From positions 62,001 to 126,000 of the forward strand of contig CAMYOG010000057.1 in assembly GCA_947259925.1 (NCBI GenBank): 64,000 bases of DNA, given 5' to 3'. Positions 37,982 to 46,895 of this stretch are shown piece after piece; the first letter of the stretch is position 1; every line of letters begins with the position of its first letter. The notes under the pieces were generated by a model. The model searched no databases and had not been told where the DNA came from. It worked only from the letters and a program-made list of their open reading frames with translations. The position numbers were made by a program, and so were the translations under genes. Source of the DNA: Thermoanaerobaculia bacterium (GTDB taxonomy: Bacteria > Acidobacteriota > Thermoanaerobaculia > Multivoradales > JAHEKO01).

Positions 37982-39502
37982 CTACCGGACGCGCAGGCCT
38001 TCGATGCCGGCGAGCGCCACGGCCGGGGCGGTGAAACCGCCCAGATAGCCGTCGCGGGTCAACCGGGTGGCGGTTTCGCTGCCGATCTCGAGGATGCCCG
38101 AGAACGCCCGGAGCAGACTGTCCTCCCAGAAGAGATCGGGCAGCGGCGGCCCCAGCTCGCCGCCTTCGATCCGCCGCACGCCGCGGGCCCGCGCACCGAA
38201 ATGGACGCGGTTCGGCTCTCGGCACTCCAGGTGATCGAGCCAACCGATCCAGAGCCCTCCCTCGGCGGCTCGCAGGAGCTCGGCTTCACCGGCCTCGCCC
38301 GGCACCAGGAAAACGTTCTGGGCGCGCGCGTCGTTGCCGCCGATCGCGTGCGCGGTGGGTGGCAGGCCGAGCACAGCGGCCTGGCGCTGGTCGAGCGCCG
38401 GCGTCTTGGGCGCGCCGTCGAGGATCAGCGGCACGCGTCTCTTCGCCGTCCCCTCGAGATCGAACGGGAACGGGATACCGCTCGGATCGGTGGCGTCGTC
38501 GACCAGGGTCAGCGACCGGTCGAACACCTGCACGCCGAGGTGCTCGCGCAGGAAGCTGGTGCCGTCGTAGTAGGCCTTGGCCGAGAACGACTCCTGATTG
38601 AGCATCTCGATCAGCGAGATGACCGCCTCGGGGGCGAGGACCACCGGCACGCTCTCGCTGGGTGGACCGGCCATGTCGCCATGGGCGTTGCGAGCACGTG
38701 CTCGCTCGAGGACGCCGTCCGGGTGCAGGCTCTCCAACCGCCGCGAGGCGTTTGCCGCTCGACCGGAACCGGGGTGCTGGCCGCACCGGGCCTCGAAGCC
38801 GACCCCGGTCGCCGACACCTGGCGCCGGACACCGCGGCTGTTGTAGACCACGACGCGCGACTCCGCCCATTCGAGCGAGACGGTCTCGCGCTTGGCCTGC
38901 AGCTGCTCGAGCAGATCCCGTGCAGCCTGCGATCCGAGCGCCGCGATGCGCGCGTCGTGCAGGCCGTTGGCACTCTCGATCGGATCGTTCCCGGCCGGGA
39001 GGTGAGGCAGCCCCGAAAGCGGCTCGCGCACCCGCGACTGGGCCATCGCCAGCCGGACCGCGTTGGTCAGATCACCGTGCTCGGCGCCGCCGGTGCGATA
39101 GCTCCCGACTCGCCCGAGGTCGAGCACCCGCACCAGGACGGTCCGCTCGGGTACCAGTCGCACGTCGGTCCGGCTGCCGGTACGGGTCGCAACGCCGCGC
39201 ACCACCTCGAGCCAGACGAGCTCGGTCTCGTCCGCCGGCGAGCTCGCGAGCACCGCCTCCAACCGATCGCCGATCTCGTCGATCGGAAGGAGCTCCGGCT
39301 TGATGTCCGCTGCCGGCTTGCGCCGCCGACCGTCCCCCTTCTTGCGCCCCTTTCCGGCTCGTCGCCGTCCGCTGGGAGCGCCCTTGCGCTGCTCCCCGGC
39401 CTGCGCTCGTCCCTTCTCGGGCGGCCGCTGCTCGCCCGGCGGCGACTGGCCGCCACGGCCGCGGCGCCTGCGTCCCCGAGAGCGCCGGCGCGCGGCGCTC
39501 AA
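37982..39502 (-). CDS. TldE/PmbA-like protein with basic low-complexity N-terminus
   Basis: 506 aa from a TTG that overlaps the mtaB stop (TTGA). Residues 1-65 are Arg/Lys/Gly/Pro-rich and look disordered. The rest matches the TldD/PmbA (U62) family: SLEWAESRVVVYNSRGV, SFSAKAYYDGTSFLREHLG, IPFPFDLEGTAKRRVPLILDG and HAIGGNDARAQNVFLVPG. No HEXXXH metal motif is visible, as in the TldE/PmbA partner rather than TldD. TldD-TldE pairs proteolyse peptides such as microcin precursors and CcdA; no TldD is nearby. The basic tail could bind nucleic acid; that is inference. Confidence 0.8.
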   Translation of the reverse strand: MSAARRRSRGRRRRGRGGQSPPGEQRPPEKGRAQAGEQRKGAPSGRRRAGKGRKKGDGRRRKPAADIKPELLPIDEIGDRLEAVLASSPADETELVWLEVVRGVATRTGSRTDVRLVPERTVLVRVLDLGRVGSYRTGGAEHGDLTNAVRLAMAQSRVREPLSGLPHLPAGNDPIESANGLHDARIAALGSQAARDLLEQLQAKRETVSLEWAESRVVVYNSRGVRRQVSATGVGFEARCGQHPGSGRAANASRRLESLHPDGVLERARARNAHGDMAGPPSESVPVVLAPEAVISLIEMLNQESFSAKAYYDGTSFLREHLGVQVFDRSLTLVDDATDPSGIPFPFDLEGTAKRRVPLILDGAPKTPALDQRQAAVLGLPPTAHAIGGNDARAQNVFLVPGEAGEAELLRAAEGGLWIGWLDHLECREPNRVHFGARARGVRRIEGGELGPPLPDLFWEDSLLRAFSGILEIGSETATRLTRDGYLGGFTAPAVALAGIEGLRVR

Positions 39503-40764
39503 GCCGCGATCTCCTCGGCCAGCACCCCGCCGTCGACGATCTCCCCGACGCAGACCTCCTGGAGTCGGGAAGCGACGCGGCCCGGGCGGACGACCCGGAT
39601 GTAGTTGTCGGTCGTCCCCAGCCAGCGCTGGTTCCGAGCCTGTTCCCAGAGCACCTGCACCCGCTCGCCGCGCTGGCTGGTCCAGAAATCGGACTGGCTC
39701 CGCTCTGCGACCGCGAGCATCCGCTCCATCCGCTCGCGCTTGACCGGATGTGGGATCTGGTCCGGCAGCGTGGCCGCCTCGGTCCCGGGTCGCTCGGAGT
39801 ACGGGAAGGCGTGGATCCGCGCGAACCGCATCTCCTCGGCGAACCGCACGCTACGCTCGAACTCCCGCTCACTCTCGCCCGGGAAGCCGACGATCACGTC
39901 GGTGGTGATCGCGACCCCCGGCACCGCCGCGCGGATCTCGGCAGTCAGGTGGGCGAAGTCCCTGGCCGAGTAGGGCCGGCGCATCCGTGCCAGCGTCTCG
40001 GTACAGCCGCTCTGGAGCGACAGGTGCACGTGGCGGCAGAGGCGCTCGGACGCGAAGTGGTCGAGCAGACGGCGGTCGAACTGCCACGGCGCGATCGACG
40101 TCAACCGCAGGCGCGGTACTTCGGTCTCGGCCAGCAGCCGTTCGACCAGGTCGGCGAGGCGGGTCTCCCCCGAACGGTAGGCGGAGATCTGGACGCCGGT
40201 GATCACGACCTCCTGGAAGCCGCCCCGGTCGAGAGCGCGTACTTCGGCCACCACCTCGTCGGCGCTCCGACTCCGCTGTGCGCCCCGGGTCGACGGGATG
40301 ATGCAGAACGAGCAGCGCATGTTGCAGCCGTCCTCGATCTTGACCAGCGCGCGCGAGTTGCCGAACTCGAGCGGGACATAGGGAACCTCGATCTGGCTGC
40401 TGCTGCTGCCGAAACGCCTGGTCTCCGGGAAGGCGCGGTGAACGTGCTCCAACAGCCGCTCCTTCTCGTGGTTGGCGACGATCAGGTCGACCCCGGCAAG
40501 TCGAGCCGCCTCGGTGGGCTCGCTGGCGACGTAGCAGCCGGTCAGCACGGTCTTGAGCGCCGGGTTGAGTCGCCTGCCGCGGCGGGCGACCTTGCGGGAA
40601 TCTCGCGCCGCCATGTGCGTCACCGTGCAGCTGTTGACCACGTGCAGGTCCGCGTCACTCAGCGAGGGCGAGATCGTGTGTCCCGCCGCCACGAAGCGGC
40701 GGGCGAGAGCCTCCAGCTCGGCCTGGTTGAGCTTGCAGCCCAGGTTGGTGAAGAAGACGCGCAT
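39499..40764 (-). CDS. mtaB: tRNA methylthiotransferase MtaB
   Basis: 421 aa. UPF0004 domain with three cysteines (NLGCKLNQAE, NSCTVT, LTGCYVAS) for one 4Fe-4S cluster, radical-SAM motif CNMRCSFC for the second, and a C-terminal TRAM domain (GERVQVLWEQ...YIRVV). It adds the 2-methylthio group to t6A37 of tRNAs. MiaB proper is less likely because the N-terminal motif KLNQAE and length follow the MtaB type. Coupled to the TldE-like gene by TTGA; nine bases after the SEC-C gene. Confidence 0.93.
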   Translation of the reverse strand: MRVFFTNLGCKLNQAELEALARRFVAAGHTISPSLSDADLHVVNSCTVTHMAARDSRKVARRGRRLNPALKTVLTGCYVASEPTEAARLAGVDLIVANHEKERLLEHVHRAFPETRRFGSSSSQIEVPYVPLEFGNSRALVKIEDGCNMRCSFCIIPSTRGAQRSRSADEVVAEVRALDRGGFQEVVITGVQISAYRSGETRLADLVERLLAETEVPRLRLTSIAPWQFDRRLLDHFASERLCRHVHLSLQSGCTETLARMRRPYSARDFAHLTAEIRAAVPGVAITTDVIVGFPGESEREFERSVRFAEEMRFARIHAFPYSERPGTEAATLPDQIPHPVKRERMERMLAVAERSQSDFWTSQRGERVQVLWEQARNQRWLGTTDNYIRVVRPGRVASRLQEVCVGEIVDGGVLAEEIAA

Positions 40765-40773
40765 GGTGCGGGA

Positions 40774-41034
40774 TTACAGGCGCAGGAAGATCCGCTTGTA
40801 CCAGGGCACGCCCTGCGCCTTCAGGTTGGCGCGGACCTCCCGGAGGTGCTCCTTGTCCCGCTCGCGGGCGAGCTTCTTGAGATAGGCCGTCCCCTCGCTC
40901 AGGTGACAGTCCTTGTACTTCTTGCCGCTGCCGCACGGACACGGCTCATTGCGACCGATCTTGGCCACGTGCCGCGGCAGCGGCCGGTTCGAGAATCCGG
41001 GCCAGACGACCTTCGAGTGCATCTTTCTCGCCAC
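40774..41034 (-). CDS. SEC-C motif protein
   Basis: 86 aa from GTG at 41034 (an in-frame ATG at 41022 would give 82). The zinc-binding SEC-C motif is complete: [19 protein letters not shown], the same motif that ends SecA. The remainder is basic and helical, ending in WYKRIFLRL. Small SEC-C proteins are of unknown role. It precedes mtaB in the same direction. Confidence 0.8.
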   Translation of the reverse strand: MARKMHSKVVWPGFSNRPLPRHVAKIGRNEPCPCGSGKKYKDCHLSEGTAYLKKLARERDKEHLREVRANLKAQGVPWYKRIFLRL

Positions 41035-41155
41035 GGCTTGATGATAGCCGATCGACCCGGTGGTTCTCGAACGTCACGCCAACCAGCGGGCAGGCGACGA
41101 AGCCGTGTAACCCGTCGCGTTCAGCGACTCCCGGGGGTGTCCTTTTCACTTCACT

Positions 41156-41497
41156 TCATCTACTCGAGGCGTGCAACCAGAACGCGCTCAGCACCATGAG
41201 CGCGCCGACCCCGGCCACCGCGAATTGCGCGCCGCCCGGCGTAGCCGAAACGCCGAGCACGAGCCATGCCAGGAAAAGAACATTGGCAACACCGGCCAGA
41301 CGCCACGACGAGGCCGGCGGAGTTCGAGGCCAGAGAGCCACGTTGAGGAGCGCGACGAAGATACCGCCAAGTCCTGCGCCGGCAAACCACACCGCTGATT
41401 CCGTGAGTGCGGGGTAAAAGAGGAGAGTGGCCGCGGTGTGCACGATGCCGATGCCCAACACCAACACGGTAGAGATCTTGTGGACCGTCCTGATCAC
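41156..41497 (-). CDS. four-helix small membrane protein
   Basis: 113 aa with four predicted helices: TVLVLGIGIVHTAATLLFY, AVWFAGAGLGGIFVALLNVAL, LAGVANVLFLAWLVLGVS and AVAGVGALMVLSAFWL. No charged motif that names a family. Base composition is less GC-rich than the neighbours, which may hint at transfer. It follows the TIM-barrel gene... upstream neighbour starts are separate, and no operon partner is clear. Confidence 0.65.
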   Translation of the reverse strand: MIRTVHKISTVLVLGIGIVHTAATLLFYPALTESAVWFAGAGLGGIFVALLNVALWPRTPPASSWRLAGVANVLFLAWLVLGVSATPGGAQFAVAGVGALMVLSAFWLHASSR

Positions 41498-41520
41498 CAG
41501 ACTCCCTCGCTCGAAGCCAC

Positions 41521-42630
41521 CTAGAGGTCAGGCCCAACCGGATGCGGAACGCGATCCCGGCGCAGCCACTTGTCCCAGGTGCGGAGCGCTTTCCTGGGTC
41601 GCAAGCGTTCGTCGAAGAGGCCGGTGTCGCGCCACGCCTTGAACAGCTCGGGGACCCCCGCCGCCTCCATGATCTCCCAGGAACGGTCGTAGTCGACCAC
41701 CACGAACCAGATCACGAACTCGGCGCCGAGGCTCTGCGAGTCCCGGAGCAGCGACTTCAGAAAGCGGTTCTGCCAGCTCGCCTTGCCGGGAACGGTCCAG
41801 TCGAGCGTCTCGAAGACCAGGGTCTCGGCGGCGTAGCCGGTCTCGGCGATGGCGATCGGCTTGGCATCGGCGACCTCGGCCAGGCGTAGGAACCAGTCGG
41901 CCGGGATATTGGCCGGGTCTCCGTCCACTCCGGCCGCCAGGTAAGGATAGGTGCTGATCGCCAGGACGTCGCTGTAGGGGAGGAGTCGCTCCATCACCGC
42001 GCGGCGTTGGTCCCAGTCGAAGGGTTGCCCGAGAGTGAAGGTGAGGAAGATCGGTAGCGCAGGGTGCTTTCTCTTGAGCTTCCGATAGACCTTCCTCGCC
42101 ATGCGGACGAACTTCTCGAACGCCTCCGGGTCGTTCTGGGCCAGGATGTCGACTTCGACACCGTAGGCCATGTAGTCGGGTTCGAAGCGGTCGATCATGT
42201 CGAGGCAGTAGTTGAGGTATGCCTTGCGGAGCTGAGGGCTCGAGAAGTCGCGCCGATTCCAGGGTGGCGGCGGCGTCACCGGACCGGCGTCGCTCCAGTA
42301 GAGGGCGACGCCATCGCGCAGGGTCGAGATCGGCGTGAGCGCCAGGTAGACGCGATGACCGGCCGGCGAGCGGCTCACGCGGCGAGCGATCTCGTCCTCG
42401 ACCAGCTTCGGATACGCGGACCTGCGTGCTGCTTCCGGCCATGGCACGCCGGTGTCCAAGTGGTGCGCGATCAGGTCGGCGTGACTCGCGATCCTGTCGT
42501 AGGTGTCGATCTGGGCCGCGTCCGTGAAGTCGTAGGGGAACGGGGTGAAGCCCATGTGGAACGACCGCTCGGCGGCCACCAGAGGCCCGGCGAGCACGGT
42601 GAGCAGGAGGGAGGTGGCGACGACCTGCAT
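41521..42630 (-). CDS. secreted TIM-barrel glycosidase-like protein
   Basis: 369 aa. The ATG at 42630 opens a signal peptide (MQVVATSLLLTVLAGPLVAA). Motifs suggest a (beta/alpha)8 glycoside-hydrolase fold near GH53/GH-A: FTPFPYDF at strand 1, MAYGVEVDILAQND at strand 4 with a candidate acid/base Glu, AISTYPYLA at strand 6, and IAIAETGYA at strand 7 with a candidate nucleophile Glu, then FVIWFVVVDY. It probably acts on a glycan outside the cytoplasm, but the substrate is not evident. Divergent from the DUF11 gene with 42 bases between. Confidence 0.65.
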   Translation of the reverse strand: MQVVATSLLLTVLAGPLVAAERSFHMGFTPFPYDFTDAAQIDTYDRIASHADLIAHHLDTGVPWPEAARRSAYPKLVEDEIARRVSRSPAGHRVYLALTPISTLRDGVALYWSDAGPVTPPPPWNRRDFSSPQLRKAYLNYCLDMIDRFEPDYMAYGVEVDILAQNDPEAFEKFVRMARKVYRKLKRKHPALPIFLTFTLGQPFDWDQRRAVMERLLPYSDVLAISTYPYLAAGVDGDPANIPADWFLRLAEVADAKPIAIAETGYAAETLVFETLDWTVPGKASWQNRFLKSLLRDSQSLGAEFVIWFVVVDYDRSWEIMEAAGVPELFKAWRDTGLFDERLRPRKALRTWDKWLRRDRVPHPVGPDL

Positions 42631-42672
42631 GCCCCGGATTCTAGATGGTCGGTCCGGTACTCTCGGCGCGAG

Positions 42673-44241
42673 ATGGTCCGCTCGTCCCCCGCGCGGCTCC
42701 GCCCGGCCGTGCTCGCCTTGGTCCTGGTTGGATGGCTCGCGGCGATCGGAGCGCGCGGGAGCGAGAGCGGAGCCGATCTGGCAGTGACGCTGAGAGCCGC
42801 GAGAGGATCGCTGGCTGCGGGCACCGCGCAGATCTACGAGATCTCGGTGACGAACCACGGACCGGAGGTGGCGACTGCCGTCGAACTGCAGCACGAGCTG
42901 CCACGGGGAGCGCAGCTACTCGGCGTCGAGCCGAGCGCTCTGGGTTGTGAGCCGCTGCGCGGACTCCTCGTTCGATGCGACCTCGGCGACCTCGAGAGGG
43001 GCGCGAGCGCGCAGATCGTGGTCGGCGCCCGGATCGATTCGCGAGCCGAGGGGAAGCTGGTGTCCGAGGTCGTGGTGGTCGGCGACCACGCCGATCCGGT
43101 CGGCGCCAACGACGAGGACGTCGTCGAGACCACGGTCGTGCCGGCGCGCCAGGCGATCGCGGTGAGCCGCGACCGCGACTCTCTGGTGGTAGCGACCCTG
43201 AAAGAAGGCGAAACGAGCGTCGGTCTCGCGTTCTTCGAGCCACGGCCGGATGGGGAGCGCGGTCACAAGGTCGAAGCGGTCGGATTCCGCTCGGCGGCGC
43301 TGACCGCGATGCCGAGCTTCGGCGGCTCCGACGCTCCCGAGATCGCCTCTCTCGCCGCTGGATTCGACGCCGGTACCAAGGTGGTCCTGCTCGATGCTGC
43401 GAGCCGGGAGCTGATCGCCGAGCACGACATCGGCGGCGAGTGGCAGGCAAGGGGGATCGTCGCCCTGGAGAGCTTCGCCGGCGGCGCCGCGCCCGAGCTG
43501 GCGCTCCTGCTGGATGCGGCGGCCGCCCACCGGTCGAGCATCGTGATCATCGACGCCGCCAGCGGCAGGTCCGTGCGTGAGCATCAGCTCGCCCCCTCAC
43601 TGGTGCCGACGGAGATGGTCGCGATTCCGAGCGTCGAGGCCGGCTCGACCGCCGAGGTGGCGATCCTGGGAAGGGCTCGTGATACCGGTGAGACTCTGGT
43701 GCTGGTACTCGACGTGGATCGCGGGATCTTCCGCGAGCATCGGCTCGGCCCCGGTCTGCTGCCGCTCGGCATCGTGAAGCTGGGAGACCTGGCGCTGGAG
43801 GGGGGCACATCCGCGGTGGACCTGGCGGCTCTGGTCCTCGAAGCCGCGTCCTTCGACGTGCGAGCTCTGGTTCTGGACGCCGGGAACGGTGAGCTCTTGC
43901 GATCGGTCGACTTCGATGACGATCTCCTCGCCGGAGCGTTCGCCGCCGTCCCCGGGGCCGTCGACGGCTCGACGACCGCTCTGGCAGCCGCCGGCGTCAG
44001 GTCCGCCGGGCCACTCGAGGTCGAGATCCGGGACCCGGTGACCGGCGACTACCTGGCCCGCGTCGCGATCGAAGCGCAGGACCGGGTTACGGTGCCGCTC
44101 GCGCTGGTGGCGTACGGCGGTCTGGTCTCGGGCCCGGGACCCGGCGTCGGGCTGCTCTATGAGCACCCTGGCGAGCCGACGCGGTTCTGGATCTTCGACG
44201 CGTCGAGCGCGCGCTCGGGGCTCACCCTCCTGCTCCCCTGA
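42673..44241 (+). CDS. secreted DUF11 plus beta-propeller-like repeat protein
   Basis: 522 aa. The ATG at 42673 opens a signal peptide (RPAVLALVLVGWLAAIGARG). A DUF11 (isopeptide-like) domain covers about 35-150 (AQIYEISVTNHGPEVATAVELQHELPRGA, split). After it come about seven repeats of roughly 50 residues, each with a strand like VVLLDAASRELIAEHDIGG or VLVLDVDRGIFREHRLG, typical of a WD/PQQ-like propeller. Function unknown; likely exported. Confidence 0.65.
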   Translation: MVRSSPARLRPAVLALVLVGWLAAIGARGSESGADLAVTLRAARGSLAAGTAQIYEISVTNHGPEVATAVELQHELPRGAQLLGVEPSALGCEPLRGLLVRCDLGDLERGASAQIVVGARIDSRAEGKLVSEVVVVGDHADPVGANDEDVVETTVVPARQAIAVSRDRDSLVVATLKEGETSVGLAFFEPRPDGERGHKVEAVGFRSAALTAMPSFGGSDAPEIASLAAGFDAGTKVVLLDAASRELIAEHDIGGEWQARGIVALESFAGGAAPELALLLDAAAAHRSSIVIIDAASGRSVREHQLAPSLVPTEMVAIPSVEAGSTAEVAILGRARDTGETLVLVLDVDRGIFREHRLGPGLLPLGIVKLGDLALEGGTSAVDLAALVLEAASFDVRALVLDAGNGELLRSVDFDDDLLAGAFAAVPGAVDGSTTALAAAGVRSAGPLEVEIRDPVTGDYLARVAIEAQDRVTVPLALVAYGGLVSGPGPGVGLLYEHPGEPTRFWIFDASSARSGLTLLLP

Positions 44242-44280
44242 GCCGAATCCGGGTGGCTTGGCTTTTGCAGCTCCGCCTTG

Positions 44281-44298
44281 TCAGAATGAGCATTCTGA
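44281..44298. promoter_or_regulatory. perfect dyad upstream of the amidohydrolase gene
   Basis: TCAGAATGAGCATTCTGA is an eight-base perfect inverted repeat with a two-base centre, ending four bases before the ATG at 44303. A protein bound here would cover the start region, so it is a candidate operator or translation-blocking hairpin. Confidence 0.5.
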
Positions 44299-44302
44299 AA
44301 CC

Positions 44303-45964
44303 ATGAGAAAGAGACTGATCATTCTGCTCGCGTTCGCCGCCATGCCGTCACTTGCCGAGGACTCGGCCGACCTCGTACTCCGTCACGGCCGCTTCTACCC
44401 GGTCTCCACTCCGGGGAGCGTCGAGGGCAGTCTCGCGGTGCGGGGCGGCCGGATCGCCTACCTCGGGGACGACGGCGGCGTCGAAGCGATGATCGGCGCC
44501 GACACCCGCGTCGTAGATCTCGCCGGGCGTACGGTGACGCCGGGTCTGATCGACGCCCACTCGCACCTGATCGGTCTGGGGGCGGCGCTCGAGCGGGTCG
44601 ACCTGGTCGGCACGACTTCGTATGCCGAGGTGATCGAGCGGGTTCGGGCAGCGGCGGAACGGGCTCCCGCCGGCCAGTGGATCCTCGGCCGCGGCTGGGA
44701 CCAGAACGATTGGCCTCAGCAGGCGTTCCCGCACCACCGGGCACTGAGCGAGGCGGTACCCGATCATCCGGTCTGGATGGGGCGGATCGACGGTCACGCG
44801 GCACTCCTGAACGTGCGCGCGATGGAGCTCCTCGGCGTCAGCTCGGCCAGCGTCGATCCGGTCGGCGGGCGGTTCGAGCGCGACGAGGCGGGCGAGCCGA
44901 CCGGCGTCCTGGTCGACACCGCGATGGCTGTTGGGCGGGGGATCCCGTCGGCGACGCCGGCGGAGCTCGAGCGCCAGATCCTGACCGGTGCCCGTCACTG
45001 CCTCGAGCGCGGACTGACGACGGTCACCGAGATGGGCATCAGCGCTACCGAGTACGGCGCCTACAGCGCGCTCAGAGCGGCCGATCGGCTGCCGACACGG
45101 TCGGCGCTCTTCCTGAACGGCAACGACCCCCAGCTTCTGGATGACTGGTTCGGCCGCGGGCCGGAGCTCGATCCGGAGGCGCGGCTCGTGGTACGGGGGG
45201 TCAAGCTCTACTCTGACGGTGCCCTGGGCAGCCGCGGGGCGGCGCTCGTCGAGTCCTACTCGGACGATCCGGGCAACGTCGGTCTGCTGATCACCGGCAA
45301 CGCCGAGATGTCGAGCATCTGTGAGCGCGCGCTCGAGTCCGGGTTCCAGGTGGCGACGCACGCTATCGGCGACCGTGGCAACCTCGTTACCCTGGACGCC
45401 TTCGAGAGCTGCTTCGGCGAGCCGCGCCCCGAAGCGCGGTTCCGGGTCGAGCACGCGCAGGTGATGCGCCTGGCCGACATCGAGCGGATGGCGCGTCTCG
45501 GGGTGATCGCGTCGATGCAGCCGACCCACGCGACCTCGGACATGCCGTGGGCCGAGGATCGCGTCGGTCCCGAGCGGATCGTCGGCGGCTACGCCTGGCG
45601 CAAGGTACTGGAAGCCGGTGGGCGACTCGCCCTGGGGAGCGACTTCCCGGTCGAATCCGCGGATCCGCGCCTCGGCCTCTACAGTGCGGTGACGCGCCAG
45701 GACCTCGACGGCAGCCCGGAGGGGGGGTGGTACCCGGAGGAGCTGCTCACCCGCGAGGAGGCGCTGCGCGGCTTCACCCTCGACGCGGCACACTCGCTCT
45801 TCCTCGAGAACGAGATCGGCTCGCTCGAGGTCGGCAAGCGTGCCGACCTGGTCGTCTTCGCGGACGACATCGTCGCGGCGCCGGCGGCCCGCCTACCGCG
45901 GATCGCGGTCGACATGACCCTGGTCGACGGCATGGTGGTCTACGAGCGGGAGGGTACGCAATGA
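44303..45964 (+). CDS. secreted amidohydrolase (Amidohydro_3, YtcJ-like)
   Basis: 553 aa. The ATG at 44303 opens a signal peptide (KRLIILLAFAAMPSLA). Metal-site motifs: TPGLIDAHSHL (first HxH), GVKLYSDGALGSRGA (the usual carboxylated lysine strand), VATHAIGDRGN, FRVEHAQVM and ALGSDFPVESADP with the final Asp. That is the amidohydrolase superfamily layout, subfamily YtcJ, many of which hydrolyse N-acyl or formamide bonds; the substrate is unknown. Its stop overlaps the next ATG (ATGA at 45961-45964). Confidence 0.9.
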   Translation: MRKRLIILLAFAAMPSLAEDSADLVLRHGRFYPVSTPGSVEGSLAVRGGRIAYLGDDGGVEAMIGADTRVVDLAGRTVTPGLIDAHSHLIGLGAALERVDLVGTTSYAEVIERVRAAAERAPAGQWILGRGWDQNDWPQQAFPHHRALSEAVPDHPVWMGRIDGHAALLNVRAMELLGVSSASVDPVGGRFERDEAGEPTGVLVDTAMAVGRGIPSATPAELERQILTGARHCLERGLTTVTEMGISATEYGAYSALRAADRLPTRSALFLNGNDPQLLDDWFGRGPELDPEARLVVRGVKLYSDGALGSRGAALVESYSDDPGNVGLLITGNAEMSSICERALESGFQVATHAIGDRGNLVTLDAFESCFGEPRPEARFRVEHAQVMRLADIERMARLGVIASMQPTHATSDMPWAEDRVGPERIVGGYAWRKVLEAGGRLALGSDFPVESADPRLGLYSAVTRQDLDGSPEGGWYPEELLTREEALRGFTLDAAHSLFLENEIGSLEVGKRADLVVFADDIVAAPAARLPRIAVDMTLVDGMVVYEREGTQ

Positions 45965-46677
45965 GCCGCCTGGCCAGGCGGGTGCTGCATTCCGTCTGCC
46001 TGCTATCGTTGTCGGCAGCGTTGCCGACCGAGACCACCGCGCAGACCGATCCCTATCTGCAGCTACGGCTGCGGATGGTCGAAGAGCAGATCGAGCGTCG
46101 GGGCGTCAGGCGCCACAGCGTGGTCGAGGCGATGAAACAGGTGCCCCGGCACATGTTCATGCCGGAGGCGTATCGAGAGGATGCCTACGCCGATGGGCCG
46201 CAGCCGATCGGTGACGGTCAGACCATCTCACAGCCGTACATCGTCGCCCTGATGACCGAGCTGCTCGAGCTCGACGGGGACGAGAAAGTGCTGGAGATCG
46301 GCACCGGCTCGGGCTACCAGGCGGCGGTCCTGTCACTGCTCGCCAGGGACGTCTACACGATCGAGATCCGGGCCAAGCTGGCCGAGACGGCGAGGCTCAC
46401 ACTCGAAGAGCTCGGCTACGACAACATCCACTACCGGGTCGGCGACGGCTACGCGGGCTGGGTGGAGGAGGCGCCGTTCGACGCCATTATCGTCACTGCC
46501 GCGCCCGTGGAGGTTCCCCAGACGCTGGTCGACCAGCTCAAGATCGGCGCCCGGATGGTGGTCCCCGTCGGCCGCTACTTCCAGGACCTCCAGGTCATCA
46601 CACGTACGGAAGATGGCGTTCAGACCGAGTTCGCGGGCGGAGTGCGCTTCGTGCCGATGATCACGGACGGAGACTGA
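45961..46677 (+). CDS. pcm: protein-L-isoaspartate O-methyltransferase with export signal
   Basis: 238 aa. The PIMT core is clear: MVEEQIERRGVR, VPRHMFMPE, DGPQPIGDGQTISQPYIVALM, the SAM loop VLEIGTGSGYQAAVLS, and IIVTAAPVEVPQTLVDQL. It methylates isoaspartyl residues to start repair of aged proteins. Unlike cytoplasmic Pcm it begins with an apparent Sec signal (VLHSVCLLSLSAALPTETTAQ), so it may act in the periplasm, though SAM supply there is a problem. Coupled to the secreted amidohydrolase by ATGA. Confidence 0.92.
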   Translation: MSRLARRVLHSVCLLSLSAALPTETTAQTDPYLQLRLRMVEEQIERRGVRRHSVVEAMKQVPRHMFMPEAYREDAYADGPQPIGDGQTISQPYIVALMTELLELDGDEKVLEIGTGSGYQAAVLSLLARDVYTIEIRAKLAETARLTLEELGYDNIHYRVGDGYAGWVEEAPFDAIIVTAAPVEVPQTLVDQLKIGARMVVPVGRYFQDLQVITRTEDGVQTEFAGGVRFVPMITDGD

Positions 46678-46710
46678 GCCCCTCGAATCCACACGCTGCG
46701 GTCCAGCTCC

Positions 46711-46881
46711 CTGGCGGCGCGGGCGGCTGGTGTCCACCCTGGGGACGGCGCGCGGATCTCGGACTGCAGCCGTTCGCCGCGCGCCTCTGTCGGCTCCGCG
46801 CCAGATCGCGGTGCCCTTCCCAGAACGTCTACGGCGCTCGGCTCATGCCCCCGGGCGGACACCAGCCACCCACGCCGCCCG
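46711..46881. repeat. 34-bp imperfect inverted repeat between convergent genes
   Basis: 46711-46744 and 46848-46881 are complementary at 29 of 34 positions. The shared core is GGCTGGTGTCC. The element lies between the pcm stop and the rmuC stop and has no similarity to the REP families. It could be a bidirectional terminator or an old MITE-like insertion. Confidence 0.6.
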
Positions 46882-46895
46882 GGTCACCTTCGCTC

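Noticed and set aside
44348-45793. 481-codon frame antisense to the amidohydrolase
   Set aside because: Shadow; the plus strand has a full set of amidohydrolase metal motifs.
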